NCBI GenBank assembly: GCA_028712075.1 | Contig: JAQTQX010000011.1 | Span: 62,001 to 126,000 of the forward strand | DNA from: Desulfuromonadaceae bacterium | GTDB lineage: Bacteria > Desulfobacterota > Desulfuromonadia > Geobacterales > Pseudopelobacteraceae | Length of the DNA stretch: 64,000 bases | Reading direction: 5' to 3' | In this document: positions 8,232 to 17,047 of the stretch, one piece after another | Numbering within the stretch: position 1 is the first letter of the stretch | How the letters are laid out: each line of letters begins with the position of its first letter | Notes under the pieces: model-generated | Told to the model about the DNA's origin: nothing | What the model saw: only the letters and a program-made list of their open reading frames with translations | Databases searched by the model: none | Position numbers and translations under genes: made by a program

Positions 8232-9527
8232 TCAGTGCGTTGAGTCCTCTTTCAGGAACGCCGGAATAAACATGTTAATGAAATAGAAAAGTACGAACGG
8301 AGTAACTGCAACCGTTAGCGCACCAAAGAGCCCCTCCTTGAACGTCTCAAAATTATGGGGAATTATCGGCAGATGATAATCCATGAAACCGGCAAAACTG
8401 AGGGAGAACGCCTGTCCGCCGATAACAACGTTGTAGCGCATCATGAACACGCCGAATAAAACCAGCACGGTCGCGATTGTTGTGCGCCGCACCGTACGCC
8501 CGGGCAGGATCATCATTATGAAAGGAAGTACGTTGCCGATTGCATACTGCAAAACGAATATTTTGACAAAGTCCCGTTCCATGATGACTTCGCGCAGAAT
8601 ATCCCATGACTTGACCTGCGTGTAACCTCTAAATATCAAGTCAAGGATTTCAAGGGTCATGGCAGCAATCATAAAATAAAGCAGGTAGTTGGAAGAAATC
8701 ATCACTTCCGCATGCTTGCTTGCCTCCAGTTCCTCGGCATCGGGTGCACTTGCGTCCTTGGCCCAGCGTGACATTTTGCTCTTGGCCATATATTTGCGGA
8801 TTTCCTGTACAACCACGTAGGTGAGAATACAGAGGGCAACTCCGGAGACTACTGCGGAACAGATAAAGATAACCGGCATCAGAGGAGTCATCCAGAGAGC
8901 ATTCGCCTTTACCGAACCAAAGATAAAACCGGCGTAGCCGTGCAGAAAGCAGGCGACCGGAATACCTAACCCGGCCATTATTTTGCAGGCCTTGTGGTCC
9001 TTTTCTACGGCTTCATGGCTGATGTCCCATGCGCCAAGGGTCAACGCCTGAAAAATCATCATTCGGAAACTGTCGACGAAGCCACGATTTTTCATGGCCA
9101 TAAGACCCTGAGCCGTTTGGACGAAATATTTGCGGTATACTAGCCATATTTCAGTTGCAACAATCGAAGCGTACGTCAGAAACACGATGCCGAACGCCGA
9201 AATAGCAGAGGTGAAATGCGGCGTCATCAGAACATTGATACCTCTGAATGGCTGCTGCAAATGAAGCATCAACGGCATCATGGCTACCGGCAACAGGGCA
9301 AATGAGAAAACCAGGGAAAACCGGGCAATCTCCTTCAATTTATCGACTCCGAAGACGTGGTACAGGGAGGAGAGTACGAAGGCTCCTGCAACGAGACCTG
9401 TCATGAGAGGGTACATAACAATCTGAATCGACCAGTAGATGTACTCATTTGGCAGGGTAAACAGTTCTTTGATCGTCCATGCTTCTCCATGAACTTCCAT
9501 AGCATGTTGCGCGATTTGTCCGACCAT
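8232..9527 (-). CDS. NrfD-family quinol-interacting membrane subunit (second copy)
   Basis: A 431-residue integral membrane protein with about nine to ten hydrophobic helices, of the NrfD/PsrC/DmsC type that exchanges electrons between the quinone pool and a 4Fe-4S partner. Visible features are 'EYIYWSIQIVMYPLMTGLVAGAFVLSSLYHVFG' around residue 30 (given here only as a hydrophobic block), a His-rich turn 'HEAVEKDHKACK', and a soluble loop around residues 245-270 rich in Glu and Lys. It starts two bases after the preceding ferredoxin gene ends and is the last gene of the six-gene operon. It differs strongly from the other NrfD copy at 10868-12178, so the pair is not a recent duplication. Confidence 0.85.
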   Translation of the reverse strand: MVGQIAQHAMEVHGEAWTIKELFTLPNEYIYWSIQIVMYPLMTGLVAGAFVLSSLYHVFGVDKLKEIARFSLVFSFALLPVAMMPLMLHLQQPFRGINVLMTPHFTSAISAFGIVFLTYASIVATEIWLVYRKYFVQTAQGLMAMKNRGFVDSFRMMIFQALTLGAWDISHEAVEKDHKACKIMAGLGIPVACFLHGYAGFIFGSVKANALWMTPLMPVIFICSAVVSGVALCILTYVVVQEIRKYMAKSKMSRWAKDASAPDAEELEASKHAEVMISSNYLLYFMIAAMTLEILDLIFRGYTQVKSWDILREVIMERDFVKIFVLQYAIGNVLPFIMMILPGRTVRRTTIATVLVLFGVFMMRYNVVIGGQAFSLSFAGFMDYHLPIIPHNFETFKEGLFGALTVAVTPFVLFYFINMFIPAFLKEDSTH

Positions 9528-9529
9528 GG

Positions 9530-10303
9530 CTAGCGTACCTCCTGGGCAAGGCCGATATAAAAGGCCTGGGGCTTGGTTCCAAATTCATCCTTCAGCACCC
9601 CGACCCGCTCGTTCATGATGATCTTGGTGATCGGGTCGTTTTTATCGTGGATGTTGCCCATCTTGCGGGCACCGAAGGGGCAGGCGTTCACGCAGGCCGA
9701 ATCCAGGCCTTTGCTGAGGCGGTGATAGCAGAAGGTGCACTTGTCCGCGACATGATATACCGGATGGAAGAACCGTGCCGCATACGGGCATGCCATGATG
9801 CAGTAACCACAACCTATACACCATTTTCGGTCAACCAGAACTACGCCGTCATCAGTTTTGTACGTCGCTCCGACGGGACACACCTGAGTACATGCGGGTG
9901 ATGAACAATGGTTACAGAGCTTCGGAACAAAGAACGCCTTACCGACATTATCAGGGTCAATCTCCTTAAATTCGCCACGGCCAAGATCGATACGGGATTC
10001 GGTAAATCCGTAAAGAGCGGCGTCAGGGCTATCGACATAACGCTTATCATCTTTCGTGTACACGTACCGTTCCACCCAGGTACGAGAAACGTGGGCATCA
10101 AAGGGGATGTCGTTTTCAGTCTTGCAGGCCTTGACACAGAAACCGCACCCGACGCACTTGTTTGTGTCAACCAGGAACGCCCACTGGATATCGGGATTGG
10201 CGGCCAGCACCTTTTCAGGATCGATCAACCTCAGGGCAGAAAGTGGGACTGAAGCGCCGGCAACGACCATAATGCATTTCTTAAGAAATTCTCGCCTCTC
10301 CAT
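9530..10303 (-). CDS. 4Fe-4S ferredoxin-type subunit with Tat-like signal (second copy)
   Basis: A 257-residue electron-transfer subunit of the DmsB/PsrB/NrfC type. The N-terminus 'MERREFLKKC' followed by a hydrophobic stretch resembles a Tat signal, which would place it on the periplasmic face. Four cluster-binding sets are visible: 'CVGCGFCVKAC', 'CNHCSSPACTQVC', 'CIGCGYCIMAC' and 'CTFCYHRL...CVNAC'. The ATG at 10303 follows GGAGGGAATG and overlaps the stop of the upstream cytochrome by one base; the next gene starts two bases after its end. It probably passes electrons between the tetraheme cytochrome and the NrfD subunit encoded beside it. Confidence 0.9.
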   Translation of the reverse strand: MERREFLKKCIMVVAGASVPLSALRLIDPEKVLAANPDIQWAFLVDTNKCVGCGFCVKACKTENDIPFDAHVSRTWVERYVYTKDDKRYVDSPDAALYGFTESRIDLGRGEFKEIDPDNVGKAFFVPKLCNHCSSPACTQVCPVGATYKTDDGVVLVDRKWCIGCGYCIMACPYAARFFHPVYHVADKCTFCYHRLSKGLDSACVNACPFGARKMGNIHDKNDPITKIIMNERVGVLKDEFGTKPQAFYIGLAQEVR

Positions 10304-10794
10304 TATTTCATTCCCTCCAGACTGGGGTTATGCGGATTGTGGCATTTAACACACTCCAAACCAGTATTGTGTGTTTTAGGATCAATGCCGGGGATACGTT
10401 TTCTTTCGCTCGTCGTATAGGGGAGATCCGTGTGGCAACGCAGGCAAAGATCGCGACTCCGGTCAATATTCAGTTTCTCCGGATTTTCAGGATGGTTCAT
10501 TGCCGGTCCGTGGCAGTCTTCGCACGGAATGATCCCATGCAGTTTTTCGGAACGAAGCTTGACTATCTCTCCATGGCACGCGCTGCAGTATTCATGCATT
10601 CTCTCACGGCCTGATGTGCCGTATTTCGCAGGCTGATTTTTCCACTCCATCTCGTTTGACTTGCGGTGGAAAGAATACATGAAACCCCTTTTACCCGATC
10701 CAAAGTCGTTGGGCACGTAGAAGAAGCGAAATACCAGTAACGCAACGACAAAAGCTATGACCACGTACAGTGGACGCCAGACATGACTTTTCAC
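10303..10794 (-). CDS. Membrane-anchored tetraheme c-type cytochrome
   Basis: A 163-residue cytochrome with an N-terminal membrane anchor ('YVVIAFVVALLVFRFFY') and four CxxCH heme sites: CSACH, CEDCH, CLRCH and CVKCH. Extra histidines in between can serve as distal ligands. I chose the GTG at 10794 because AAGGAGAG lies directly upstream and the anchor then begins at residue 8; a longer reading frame to 10995 runs into the preceding NrfD gene. It is the cytochrome of the second triplet in the operon and probably the periplasmic electron acceptor or donor of the complex. Confidence 0.88.
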   Translation of the reverse strand: MKSHVWRPLYVVIAFVVALLVFRFFYVPNDFGSGKRGFMYSFHRKSNEMEWKNQPAKYGTSGRERMHEYCSACHGEIVKLRSEKLHGIIPCEDCHGPAMNHPENPEKLNIDRSRDLCLRCHTDLPYTTSERKRIPGIDPKTHNTGLECVKCHNPHNPSLEGMK

Positions 10795-10867
10795 TCTCTC
10801 TCCTTTTTTGCCATAAGTGTGGCTGCTAAAATAGAAACAACACCATACCGGAAGGTTCCTTCTCTCT

Positions 10868-12178
10868 TCAGGTATGTCCGAATGTAGAACGGACCAGCTC
10901 CTGCTCCGATTCCGGATCCGACTCCTGCTTGACCAGGAACAGCTGGTCGCCGATGAAAGAATGGACGCCATCATCGGCAACATGGAAATCACCATTTAGG
11001 ATCGGTATGGCCACTCGCAGCAGCATGGTATAGATAAACAGACCGGTAGCCCAGATACCCATAGAAAGCATGAGCTCCGTGTTGCTCGGTGAATATTCAT
11101 ATATCTCATGCAATGTATCGGGGATAAAACCGGGGATCACAAGCCCCATTCCCTTCTCGATGTAAACGCCGACAAAAACCAGGACGCAGCCGATGACCAA
11201 CGTCGTGGTGTTCCTGCGCGTTGCCGGGACCAGAAAGAGAAAAAATGCAGTTATATTGAAAACCATCGCTGTCCATATATACGGAACAAGTGCCGAATGG
11301 CCATGAAGCCCCTGAAACAGATACTTGAACGAGTCCAGGTGAACAGAATCGGTATAATACTCCTTGAATAATTCTGCACCGAGGAGAAGAAGGTTGATAA
11401 ACATAGCATATGCCATGATTTCAGCTATTTTCTGAATTGCCTCATCTTTGATCCTGAATTTGGTATATTTGCGTACCAGGAGGAAGATCAACAGCATGAA
11501 AGCAGGCCCGGAACAGAATGCCGAGGCGAGGAACCGGGGTACCAGAATGGATGAGTTCCAAAATGGCCGTGCACCAAGTCCGTTGTAGAGAAACGCTGTT
11601 ACGGTGTGGATGGAGATGGCAGACGGGATCGACAGAAGTACCAGTGGTGTATAAAAATTATGTTTCGGCTCTCGCTTGTAGTAGAGACTATAGAGAATAT
11701 ATATGGATATTGTCAGGTTCAACGCCAGATAGGTATTAAGCACGACTACGTCCCATGCCAGCAAAGACTGTGGGAAATTGAGCAGGCCAAGCTTTGGAAT
11801 AAGATGCCAGAAACGCTCCGGATGCCCGATATCGACTGTCACAAAGAGCAAGCACATGACAATTGCCGAAACTGCCAACAACTCCCCAAGGACTGCAAAC
11901 TCCTTAATGGGGCCCCATTCATAGACATATGCAGGAATTACCAGCAGTACGGCCGCTGCTGCAACCCCGACCATGAAGGTAAAATTCGAAATATAGAAGC
12001 CCCACGAAACCTGATCACGCATGGCCGTGACGATAAGGCCCTGATCCAGTTGATGGCAGAAAGCAATACCGCCGATACACATCAATATCAGCAGAAAAAC
12101 GATCCAGCAGTAATAGGCCGTGCTGCCTTTGGAAATTAGCCGTATCGTACCGGTAAAAAAGTTCCATATATTTTTCAT
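10868..12178 (-). CDS. NrfD/HybB-family membrane subunit (first copy)
   Basis: A 436-residue polytopic membrane protein of the NrfD family. It has about ten hydrophobic helices, 'VDIGHPERFWHL' after helix three (the G-H-P-E-R-x-x-H pattern is typical of NrfD/HybB quinol sites), 'LNFPQSLLAWDVVVLN' and a C-terminal hydrophilic tail rich in Asp, Glu and Gln. The ATG at 12178 follows GGGAG five bases upstream. It lies 38 bases after its ferredoxin partner and upstream of the second cytochrome. Together they suggest a complex oxidising or reducing menaquinol. Confidence 0.9.
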   Translation of the reverse strand: MKNIWNFFTGTIRLISKGSTAYYCWIVFLLILMCIGGIAFCHQLDQGLIVTAMRDQVSWGFYISNFTFMVGVAAAAVLLVIPAYVYEWGPIKEFAVLGELLAVSAIVMCLLFVTVDIGHPERFWHLIPKLGLLNFPQSLLAWDVVVLNTYLALNLTISIYILYSLYYKREPKHNFYTPLVLLSIPSAISIHTVTAFLYNGLGARPFWNSSILVPRFLASAFCSGPAFMLLIFLLVRKYTKFRIKDEAIQKIAEIMAYAMFINLLLLGAELFKEYYTDSVHLDSFKYLFQGLHGHSALVPYIWTAMVFNITAFFLFLVPATRRNTTTLVIGCVLVFVGVYIEKGMGLVIPGFIPDTLHEIYEYSPSNTELMLSMGIWATGLFIYTMLLRVAIPILNGDFHVADDGVHSFIGDQLFLVKQESDPESEQELVRSTFGHT

Positions 12179-12216
12179 TGTTACTCCCTACAGATGACGA
12201 ACGTACGCCAGACGCA

Positions 12217-13140
12217 TCAGGTTGCGTAGAAGTAGAAAAACTTCGGCTGAGTATTCAGATCCTCTTTCAGGATAAAGACGCGCTTGTTCTCTATCAGGTA
12301 GCGGATCTCGCTCTCTGGGTCGAGCAGATTGCCAAACTTGCGGGCGCCAACCGGACAGATTTCTTCACAGGCGGGATAGCGGCCCGGCTGTTCACGCGTA
12401 CGCTGGATGCAGAAAGTGCACTTTTCCACTACCCCTTTGGGTCGGGGGCGGTTCCCAAGGTAATGGGTATCGGGATTCATTTCTGCGGCAGGAAGTCCCG
12501 GTTTGCCCCAGTTGAAATGACGCGCACTGTATGGGCACGCCGCCATGCAGTAGCGGCAGCCGATACACCAGTTGTAGTCGACGACAACAATTCCATCATT
12601 CTCTTTCCATGTTGCCTGAACAGGACAGACTTTCGTACAGGGGGGATTTTCGCACTGCTGACACTGAACCGGCATGTAAAAATGCCCCTTCTCGGGCACC
12701 TTTTCCGGGTTGTAGTAATGCTCGGCCCGTGACAGGTCGACCCCTTTTTCCTTGTCCAATTGCATGACACGAATCCAGTGAATTTGAGGGTCCCGCGACT
12801 GGTTATTTTCTTTCACACAGGCATATACGCAGCGACGGCAGCCGATGCAACGGGAGAGGTCAAGTGCATAGCCATAGCGAACACCCTCAATCGGCGGCGT
12901 AGCCTTGACTGTCACCTGCTTTGCGAACTGCTTGCTATACTTCTTTTCAAGGCGCGCCAAGACGGTTTTTAAGTCATCTTTGGAGAGTTCACGGAAATTT
13001 TTCTGAAAAAATTCTTCCCACACAGAGGCTGATGCCTGCTTATCAGGCAGGGCGATCAAACCAATCCCGGCTGCCAGTCCCTTCAAAAACTTGCGTCGTG
13101 AACTATGGTGGGCATGATCATACGGTTTGTTTTTTGACAT
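12217..13140 (-). CDS. 4Fe-4S ferredoxin-type subunit with Tat signal (first copy)
   Basis: A 307-residue iron-sulfur subunit. It has a clear twin-arginine signal 'SSRRKFLKGLAAGIGLIAL' at about residue 13, then a spacer of about 70 residues, then four cysteine sets: 'CIGCRRCVYAC', 'CQQCENPPCTKVC', 'CIGCRYCMAAC' and 'CTFCIQRT...CEEIC'. This matches a four-cluster DmsB/HybA-type electron conduit exported by Tat. The ATG at 13140 has GGAG six bases upstream; an in-frame ATG at 13152 lacks a ribosome-binding site. It follows the first tetraheme cytochrome and precedes the first NrfD gene. Confidence 0.9.
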   Translation of the reverse strand: MSKNKPYDHAHHSSRRKFLKGLAAGIGLIALPDKQASASVWEEFFQKNFRELSKDDLKTVLARLEKKYSKQFAKQVTVKATPPIEGVRYGYALDLSRCIGCRRCVYACVKENNQSRDPQIHWIRVMQLDKEKGVDLSRAEHYYNPEKVPEKGHFYMPVQCQQCENPPCTKVCPVQATWKENDGIVVVDYNWCIGCRYCMAACPYSARHFNWGKPGLPAAEMNPDTHYLGNRPRPKGVVEKCTFCIQRTREQPGRYPACEEICPVGARKFGNLLDPESEIRYLIENKRVFILKEDLNTQPKFFYFYAT

Positions 13141-13166
13141 GAACAGCTCCATGGGTAGATAAACAT

Positions 13167-13778
13167 TTAGTGACTTGCAGCGTCAGGGCGCACCGGTGGC
13201 GGCATCGGCTTAAGCGGCTTGAATTTTGGATCGTGCGGATTGTGGCAGTGGACACAGAGAAGGTACTGCTTGTCACCATTCCAGTTCCCGGTCCGCTTTC
13301 CATGAACGCCAACTTTCCAGTCCCTGAATTTATCGCCATGACATTGGCCGCAAAGGCGATAGGACTCGGAAAAGTCAATCAGCTCTCCTGAGACCAGCCG
13401 TAATTTGTCACGGTTCAAAAGATTGTGACAATCTGTGCACCAGCGCTGACCTTCAGCATGATGCAGGACAATATCCTCATGATAATCTTTCAGGATGCGG
13501 CGTTGCGGATTCGGTTTCATGTAGCCGTGACATTGACTGCAGGGAAAAATCCCTTCAGAAAACGGGGGGCGAGGTACCGGAAAGACTTTTTCCGGAGATT
13601 TATTCTTAATATTATATGCTGGCTGCAACTCCGCTGCAGTTTTTTCGACTACTATGAGTTTTCCTGAGCGATCAAACTCCTTTATCCGTTCCGCTCTGCT
13701 CTGTGTAGCAAGCAAAAACTGAACAAATACCAAAGCGACGAGAACCAGCATGGTACTGACAAAGCTCAGTGTTTTCAT
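13167..13778 (-). CDS. Membrane-anchored tetraheme c-type cytochrome, first gene of operon
   Basis: A 203-residue cytochrome with an uncleaved or slowly cleaved signal ('MKTLSFVSTMLVLVALVFVQFLL') and four CxxCH sites (CSQCH, CTDCH, CGQCH, CVHCH). The pattern and spacing resemble NapC-associated and Cbc-type small multiheme cytochromes of Geobacter. The ATG at 13778 follows GAGGG; upstream codons to 13910 are open but unsupported. It is the first gene of the six-gene - strand unit, about 105 bases downstream of a plausible sigma-70 promoter. The order cytochrome, ferredoxin, NrfD is then repeated with diverged copies. Confidence 0.88.
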   Translation of the reverse strand: MKTLSFVSTMLVLVALVFVQFLLATQSRAERIKEFDRSGKLIVVEKTAAELQPAYNIKNKSPEKVFPVPRPPFSEGIFPCSQCHGYMKPNPQRRILKDYHEDIVLHHAEGQRWCTDCHNLLNRDKLRLVSGELIDFSESYRLCGQCHGDKFRDWKVGVHGKRTGNWNGDKQYLLCVHCHNPHDPKFKPLKPMPPPVRPDAASH

Positions 13779-13883
13779 CACACCCTCTATAATACGTACA
13801 AGTAGTGAAATATCAATCCAGTGTTCTATAAATTGCACCACCAACCAAATGATTTTCTCTTGAACAAGAGTGTTTGACATATT

Positions 13884-13910
13884 ATTGTAAATGCGTTGGC
13901 TGTTTGTCAA
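13884..13910 (-). promoter_or_regulatory. Candidate sigma-70 promoter of the respiratory operon
   Basis: On the - strand TTGACA (13910-13905) is followed after 15 bases by TACAAT (13889-13884). The -35 is perfect and the -10 matches at five of six positions, though the spacer is short. It lies about 105 bases before the first cytochrome gene and in the gap shared with the divergent triheme cytochrome gene. Confidence 0.45.
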
Positions 13911-14084
13911 TACAAAAACTGTTTTATTTTGAGAAACAATCGATTAAAAACGGTTTGTTCCCTACGCGCTGTGTTTATTCTGGACATGCGTACACCAAAA
14001 TGTGATGATTCTTTTCACAAATGGCCTTATGGAGTCTACTCAGTACTTTTATCACACAATCAAAAATATCCAAGGAGGGGGCAG

Positions 14085-14396
14085 ATGATTCGTTTCTCGG
14101 TTGTTCTTGCCATACTGTTCTGTACTGTTTATGCAGTGAATGTTTCGGCGATTCAGCCCGGAAAAACAGTGCGTTGGGATACGCCTATGGGCAAAGTGGT
14201 TTTCGATGGAAAAAACCATGCGGCAGCCGGCCTCAAATGCGAGGCGTGTCACTCAAAAATTTTCAAGATGAGAAAAGGTTCGACAGATATGAAAATGGCG
14301 GACATATCTGCGGGAAAATTCTGTGGAAAATGCCATAACGGCACTAAGGCGTTTGCGACGACTGACAATTGCAATATTTGTCACCGAAAGAAATAG
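14085..14396 (+). CDS. Small periplasmic triheme c-type cytochrome
   Basis: A 103-residue exported protein with an N-terminal signal ('MIRFSVVLAILFCTVYAVNVSA') and three CxxCH sites: CEACH, CGKCH and CNICH. The mature start 'IQPGKTVRWDTPMGKVVFDGKNH' resembles c7/c3-type domains found singly or in tandem in Geobacter multiheme proteins. The start is firm: AAGGAGGGGG lies just upstream of ATG 14085. It diverges from the respiratory operon and may accept electrons from it (inference). It differs from the PpcA-like protein at 23801 in sequence and heme spacing. Confidence 0.88.
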   Translation: MIRFSVVLAILFCTVYAVNVSAIQPGKTVRWDTPMGKVVFDGKNHAAAGLKCEACHSKIFKMRKGSTDMKMADISAGKFCGKCHNGTKAFATTDNCNICHRKK

Positions 14397-14431
14397 TGCT
14401 TATTGTCACCATGACTCGAGAGGAGCAGCCT

Positions 14432-14836
14432 ATGACCATTCAGGATCAGATCAACCAATTCCTCAGTTCGCCCACTTTCGGGGTAGTCGGTGCATCTACA
14501 AACCGAGATAAATACGGTAACAAGGTTCTGCGTTGCTACCAGCAGAACGGCAAGAATGTTATTCCGGTCAACCCGACCGAACCGGAAATCGAAGGTCTCC
14601 CCTGTGTAGACACAATCAGCGACCTCCCTCAAGATGTTGAAAGTATCTCCATCATAACACCCCCGGCAGTTACCGCAAAATTGGTACCGCTTGCCATAGC
14701 AAAAGGAATCAGGAATATCTGGATACAGCCCGGTGCCGGGCACCCTGAAGCGATAGTGCTCTGCCTCCAGCATGGAGTCAATGTTATTGCTGACGGTAGC
14801 TGTGTGCTCGTGGTAATGGGGTATCATGAGCAATAA
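14432..14836 (+). CDS. CoA-binding (YccU-like) protein
   Basis: A 134-residue Rossmann-fold protein of the CoA-binding domain type seen in YccU and in succinyl-CoA synthetase alpha. The nucleotide-binding turn is 'FGVVGASTNRDKYGNKVL', followed by 'VIPVNPTEPEIEGLPCVDTISDLP', 'VESISIITPPAV', and 'NIWIQPGAGHPEAI'. Ligand binding is known for the family but the cellular role is not. The ATG at 14432 has GAGAGGAG at good spacing; an in-frame ATG at 14411 has none. A hairpin terminator follows it, upstream of typA. Confidence 0.85.
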   Translation: MTIQDQINQFLSSPTFGVVGASTNRDKYGNKVLRCYQQNGKNVIPVNPTEPEIEGLPCVDTISDLPQDVESISIITPPAVTAKLVPLAIAKGIRNIWIQPGAGHPEAIVLCLQHGVNVIADGSCVLVVMGYHEQ

Positions 14837-14922
14837 CGTTTGATTTATGTACACACTTTTTGCGAATTAACTGTATAAACACTTGTCAGATCAACAAAAA
14901 GCTGACATAGTGCAAAATCATC

Positions 14923-14953
14923 CGACGGGCAGCAATGCCCGTCGTTTTATTTT
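14923..14953 (+). terminator. Rho-independent terminator upstream of typA
   Basis: An 8-base perfect GC-rich stem (CGACGGGC / GCCCGTCG) with a 6-base loop is followed by TTTTATTTT. It ends 22 bases before the typA start, so it either ends the CoA-binding gene transcript or acts as an attenuator for typA. Confidence 0.8.
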
Positions 14954-14975
14954 GCAGAATTGAGGAGTTTTACCC

Positions 14976-16781
14976 ATGCAGGAACGAATCAGAAATATCG
15001 CTATTATTGCTCATGTAGACCACGGCAAAACCACCCTGGTTGATGCGATGCTTAAACACGCCGGAGTTTATCGCGCAAATGAAACTATCACCGAGCGGGT
15101 CATGGACTCAAATGACCTGGAAAAGGAACGCGGCATCACCATTCTAGCCAAAAACCTTTCCATTCACCACGGTCCCTACAAGATCAACATCGTAGATACT
15201 CCTGGACATGCCGATTTTGGCGGCGAAGTAGAGCGTGTTCTTAAAATGGTCGACTCGGTACTTTTACTTGTTGATGCTCTGGACGGCCCGATGCCGCAAA
15301 CACGATTCGTATTGAAAAAATCTCTCGATCTCGGCCTGAAACCGATTGTTGTTATCAACAAGATTGACCGTCCCGGCAGTCGTCCGGACGAAGTGCTGAA
15401 CATGGTGTTTGATCTTTTTTGCGAACTGAATGCCTCCGATGACCAGCTCGATTTTCCGGTTGTCTACACCAGTGCCAAGCTGGGCTACGCCAAAATTGAC
15501 ATCAACATCGAATCAAGCAACCTTGAGCCGCTCTTTGCTGTTATTGAAGCAAATGTCCGTCCGCCCAAGGGAGATGTCAACGCCCCGTTTCAGATGCTGA
15601 TCGCTAACATCGATTACAACGAATATATTGGTCGTATGGCAACAGGTCGAATTTTTAACGGCAAAGTCAAAGCCGGCGAGACGGTTGCCATGATCAAGCA
15701 GGACGGTACCGTTTCAAAAGGACGCATCACCAAACTGCTTGGCTACGAAGGGCTCAAGCAGATTGATATCGAAGAAGCTGGCACCGGGGACATCGTCACT
15801 GTAGCCGGTTTCGAAGAGGTCAGCATCGGAGAAACGCTGGCATCTGCAGAGAATCCGATTGCAGTTCCCTACGTTTCTATCGATGAGCCGACACTATCTA
15901 TGAACTTCATAGTCAACACGTCGCCTTTTGCCGGTCGTGAAGGAAAGTGGGTTACATCGCGCAACATCCGCGAGCGCCTCACCAAGGAACTGCGTACCAA
16001 TGTTTCCTTGCGGGTTGATGACACCGAGAGCGCCGATACATTCATGGTCTCCGGACGGGGCGAACTGCACCTTTCGATCCTGATTGAAAATATGCGCCGT
16101 GAAGGTTTCGAACTGGCGGTATCCAAGCCTGAAGTTATTGTCCGGATGAAAGACGGCGTCAAAATGGAACCGATGGAATATCTGGTTGTTGACGTCGCTT
16201 CGGAATTTCAGGGAGCAATCATTGAAAAAATGGGGCCGCGTAAAGGCGAGATGGTTGCCATGGCGCCGATGGGTGAAATGGTGCGGCTTGAATTCATTAT
16301 TCCGGCTCGCGGCCTTATCGGCCTGCGCGGAGAGGTTCTGACGGATACCCGCGGCACCGCTGTTATGACCCACACGTTCCACGAATATGCCCCGTACAAA
16401 GGCGACATCCCGGGCCGTAAAAACGGTGCTCTGATGGCCATGGATCATGGCGAGACCACCGCCTACTCACTCGATGCGCTGCAGCCGCGCGGCACCCTGT
16501 TTATCGGAGCCGGCGTTGAGGTTTACGGCGGGATGATCATCGGGCAAAACAACAAAGATGGCGATCTGGATATAAACCCCTGCAAAGGGAAAAAATTAAC
16601 CAACGTGCGTGCATCCGGCACGGACGACGCCATCAAGCTCACCCCGCCAAAGGTTATGACGCTTGAACAGGCGCTTGAGTTCATCGAGGACGACGAACTG
16701 GTGGAAGTGACCCCCACTTCGATTCGTTTACGAAAGAAAGAGCTTGATCCGATCAGGCGTAAGAGAGCTCACAAATCATAG
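14976..16781 (+). CDS. typA: Ribosome-associated GTPase TypA/BipA
   Basis: A 601-residue translational GTPase that binds the ribosome like EF-G and affects 50S assembly and stress growth. The G1 motif is '[10 protein letters not shown]', G2 'RGITI' in '[12 protein letters not shown]', G3 '[12 protein letters not shown]', G4 'NKIDRPGSR' and G5 'TSAKLG'. The EF-G-like domains and the TypA-specific C-terminus ('[16 protein letters not shown]') are complete. ATG 14976 follows TGAGGAG. It is flanked by terminators on both sides, so it is probably transcribed alone. Confidence 0.97.
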   Translation: MQERIRNIAIIAHVDHGKTTLVDAMLKHAGVYRANETITERVMDSNDLEKERGITILAKNLSIHHGPYKINIVDTPGHADFGGEVERVLKMVDSVLLLVDALDGPMPQTRFVLKKSLDLGLKPIVVINKIDRPGSRPDEVLNMVFDLFCELNASDDQLDFPVVYTSAKLGYAKIDINIESSNLEPLFAVIEANVRPPKGDVNAPFQMLIANIDYNEYIGRMATGRIFNGKVKAGETVAMIKQDGTVSKGRITKLLGYEGLKQIDIEEAGTGDIVTVAGFEEVSIGETLASAENPIAVPYVSIDEPTLSMNFIVNTSPFAGREGKWVTSRNIRERLTKELRTNVSLRVDDTESADTFMVSGRGELHLSILIENMRREGFELAVSKPEVIVRMKDGVKMEPMEYLVVDVASEFQGAIIEKMGPRKGEMVAMAPMGEMVRLEFIIPARGLIGLRGEVLTDTRGTAVMTHTFHEYAPYKGDIPGRKNGALMAMDHGETTAYSLDALQPRGTLFIGAGVEVYGGMIIGQNNKDGDLDINPCKGKKLTNVRASGTDDAIKLTPPKVMTLEQALEFIEDDELVEVTPTSIRLRKKELDPIRRKRAHKS

Positions 16782-16804
16782 TTTCTTGATACATCCAGAA
16801 CATT

Positions 16805-16836
16805 CGAGCCGGGGACTTTTCTCCGGCTCGTTTTTT
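16805..16836 (+). terminator. Rho-independent terminator of typA
   Basis: An 8-base perfect stem (CGAGCCGG / CCGGCTCG) with a 10-base loop is followed by six T. It lies 24 bases after the typA stop. Confidence 0.88.
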
Positions 16837-16840
16837 ATGG

Positions 16841-17047
16841 GCTGGCATATCACCAAATTCAAATCAAAGATGCAATCGAGGCGGGTGGAGCTGAGGCACA
16901 GAGCCACACTGATCGGTACGTTGGGGTACCGAAGACGAGCCAACGATGATAGCGCTTTGATGTGGAACAGGAATAATCTGGTGATTTTTGGGTGGACGGG
17001 TGCTATAGTTCGCCAGAATTTAAGACTTTCAGGACGGGGTGCACATC
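16841..17047 (+). other. Unassigned leader region upstream of cbiET
   Basis: About 207 bases between the typA terminator and cbiET with no supported gene. It holds a perfect small hairpin CGGTAC / GTACCG around 16915-16931 and several shorter complementary stretches, so a structured leader is possible. I looked for a cobalamin riboswitch, which would suit the gene downstream, and could not match its conserved boxes. Confidence 0.3.
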
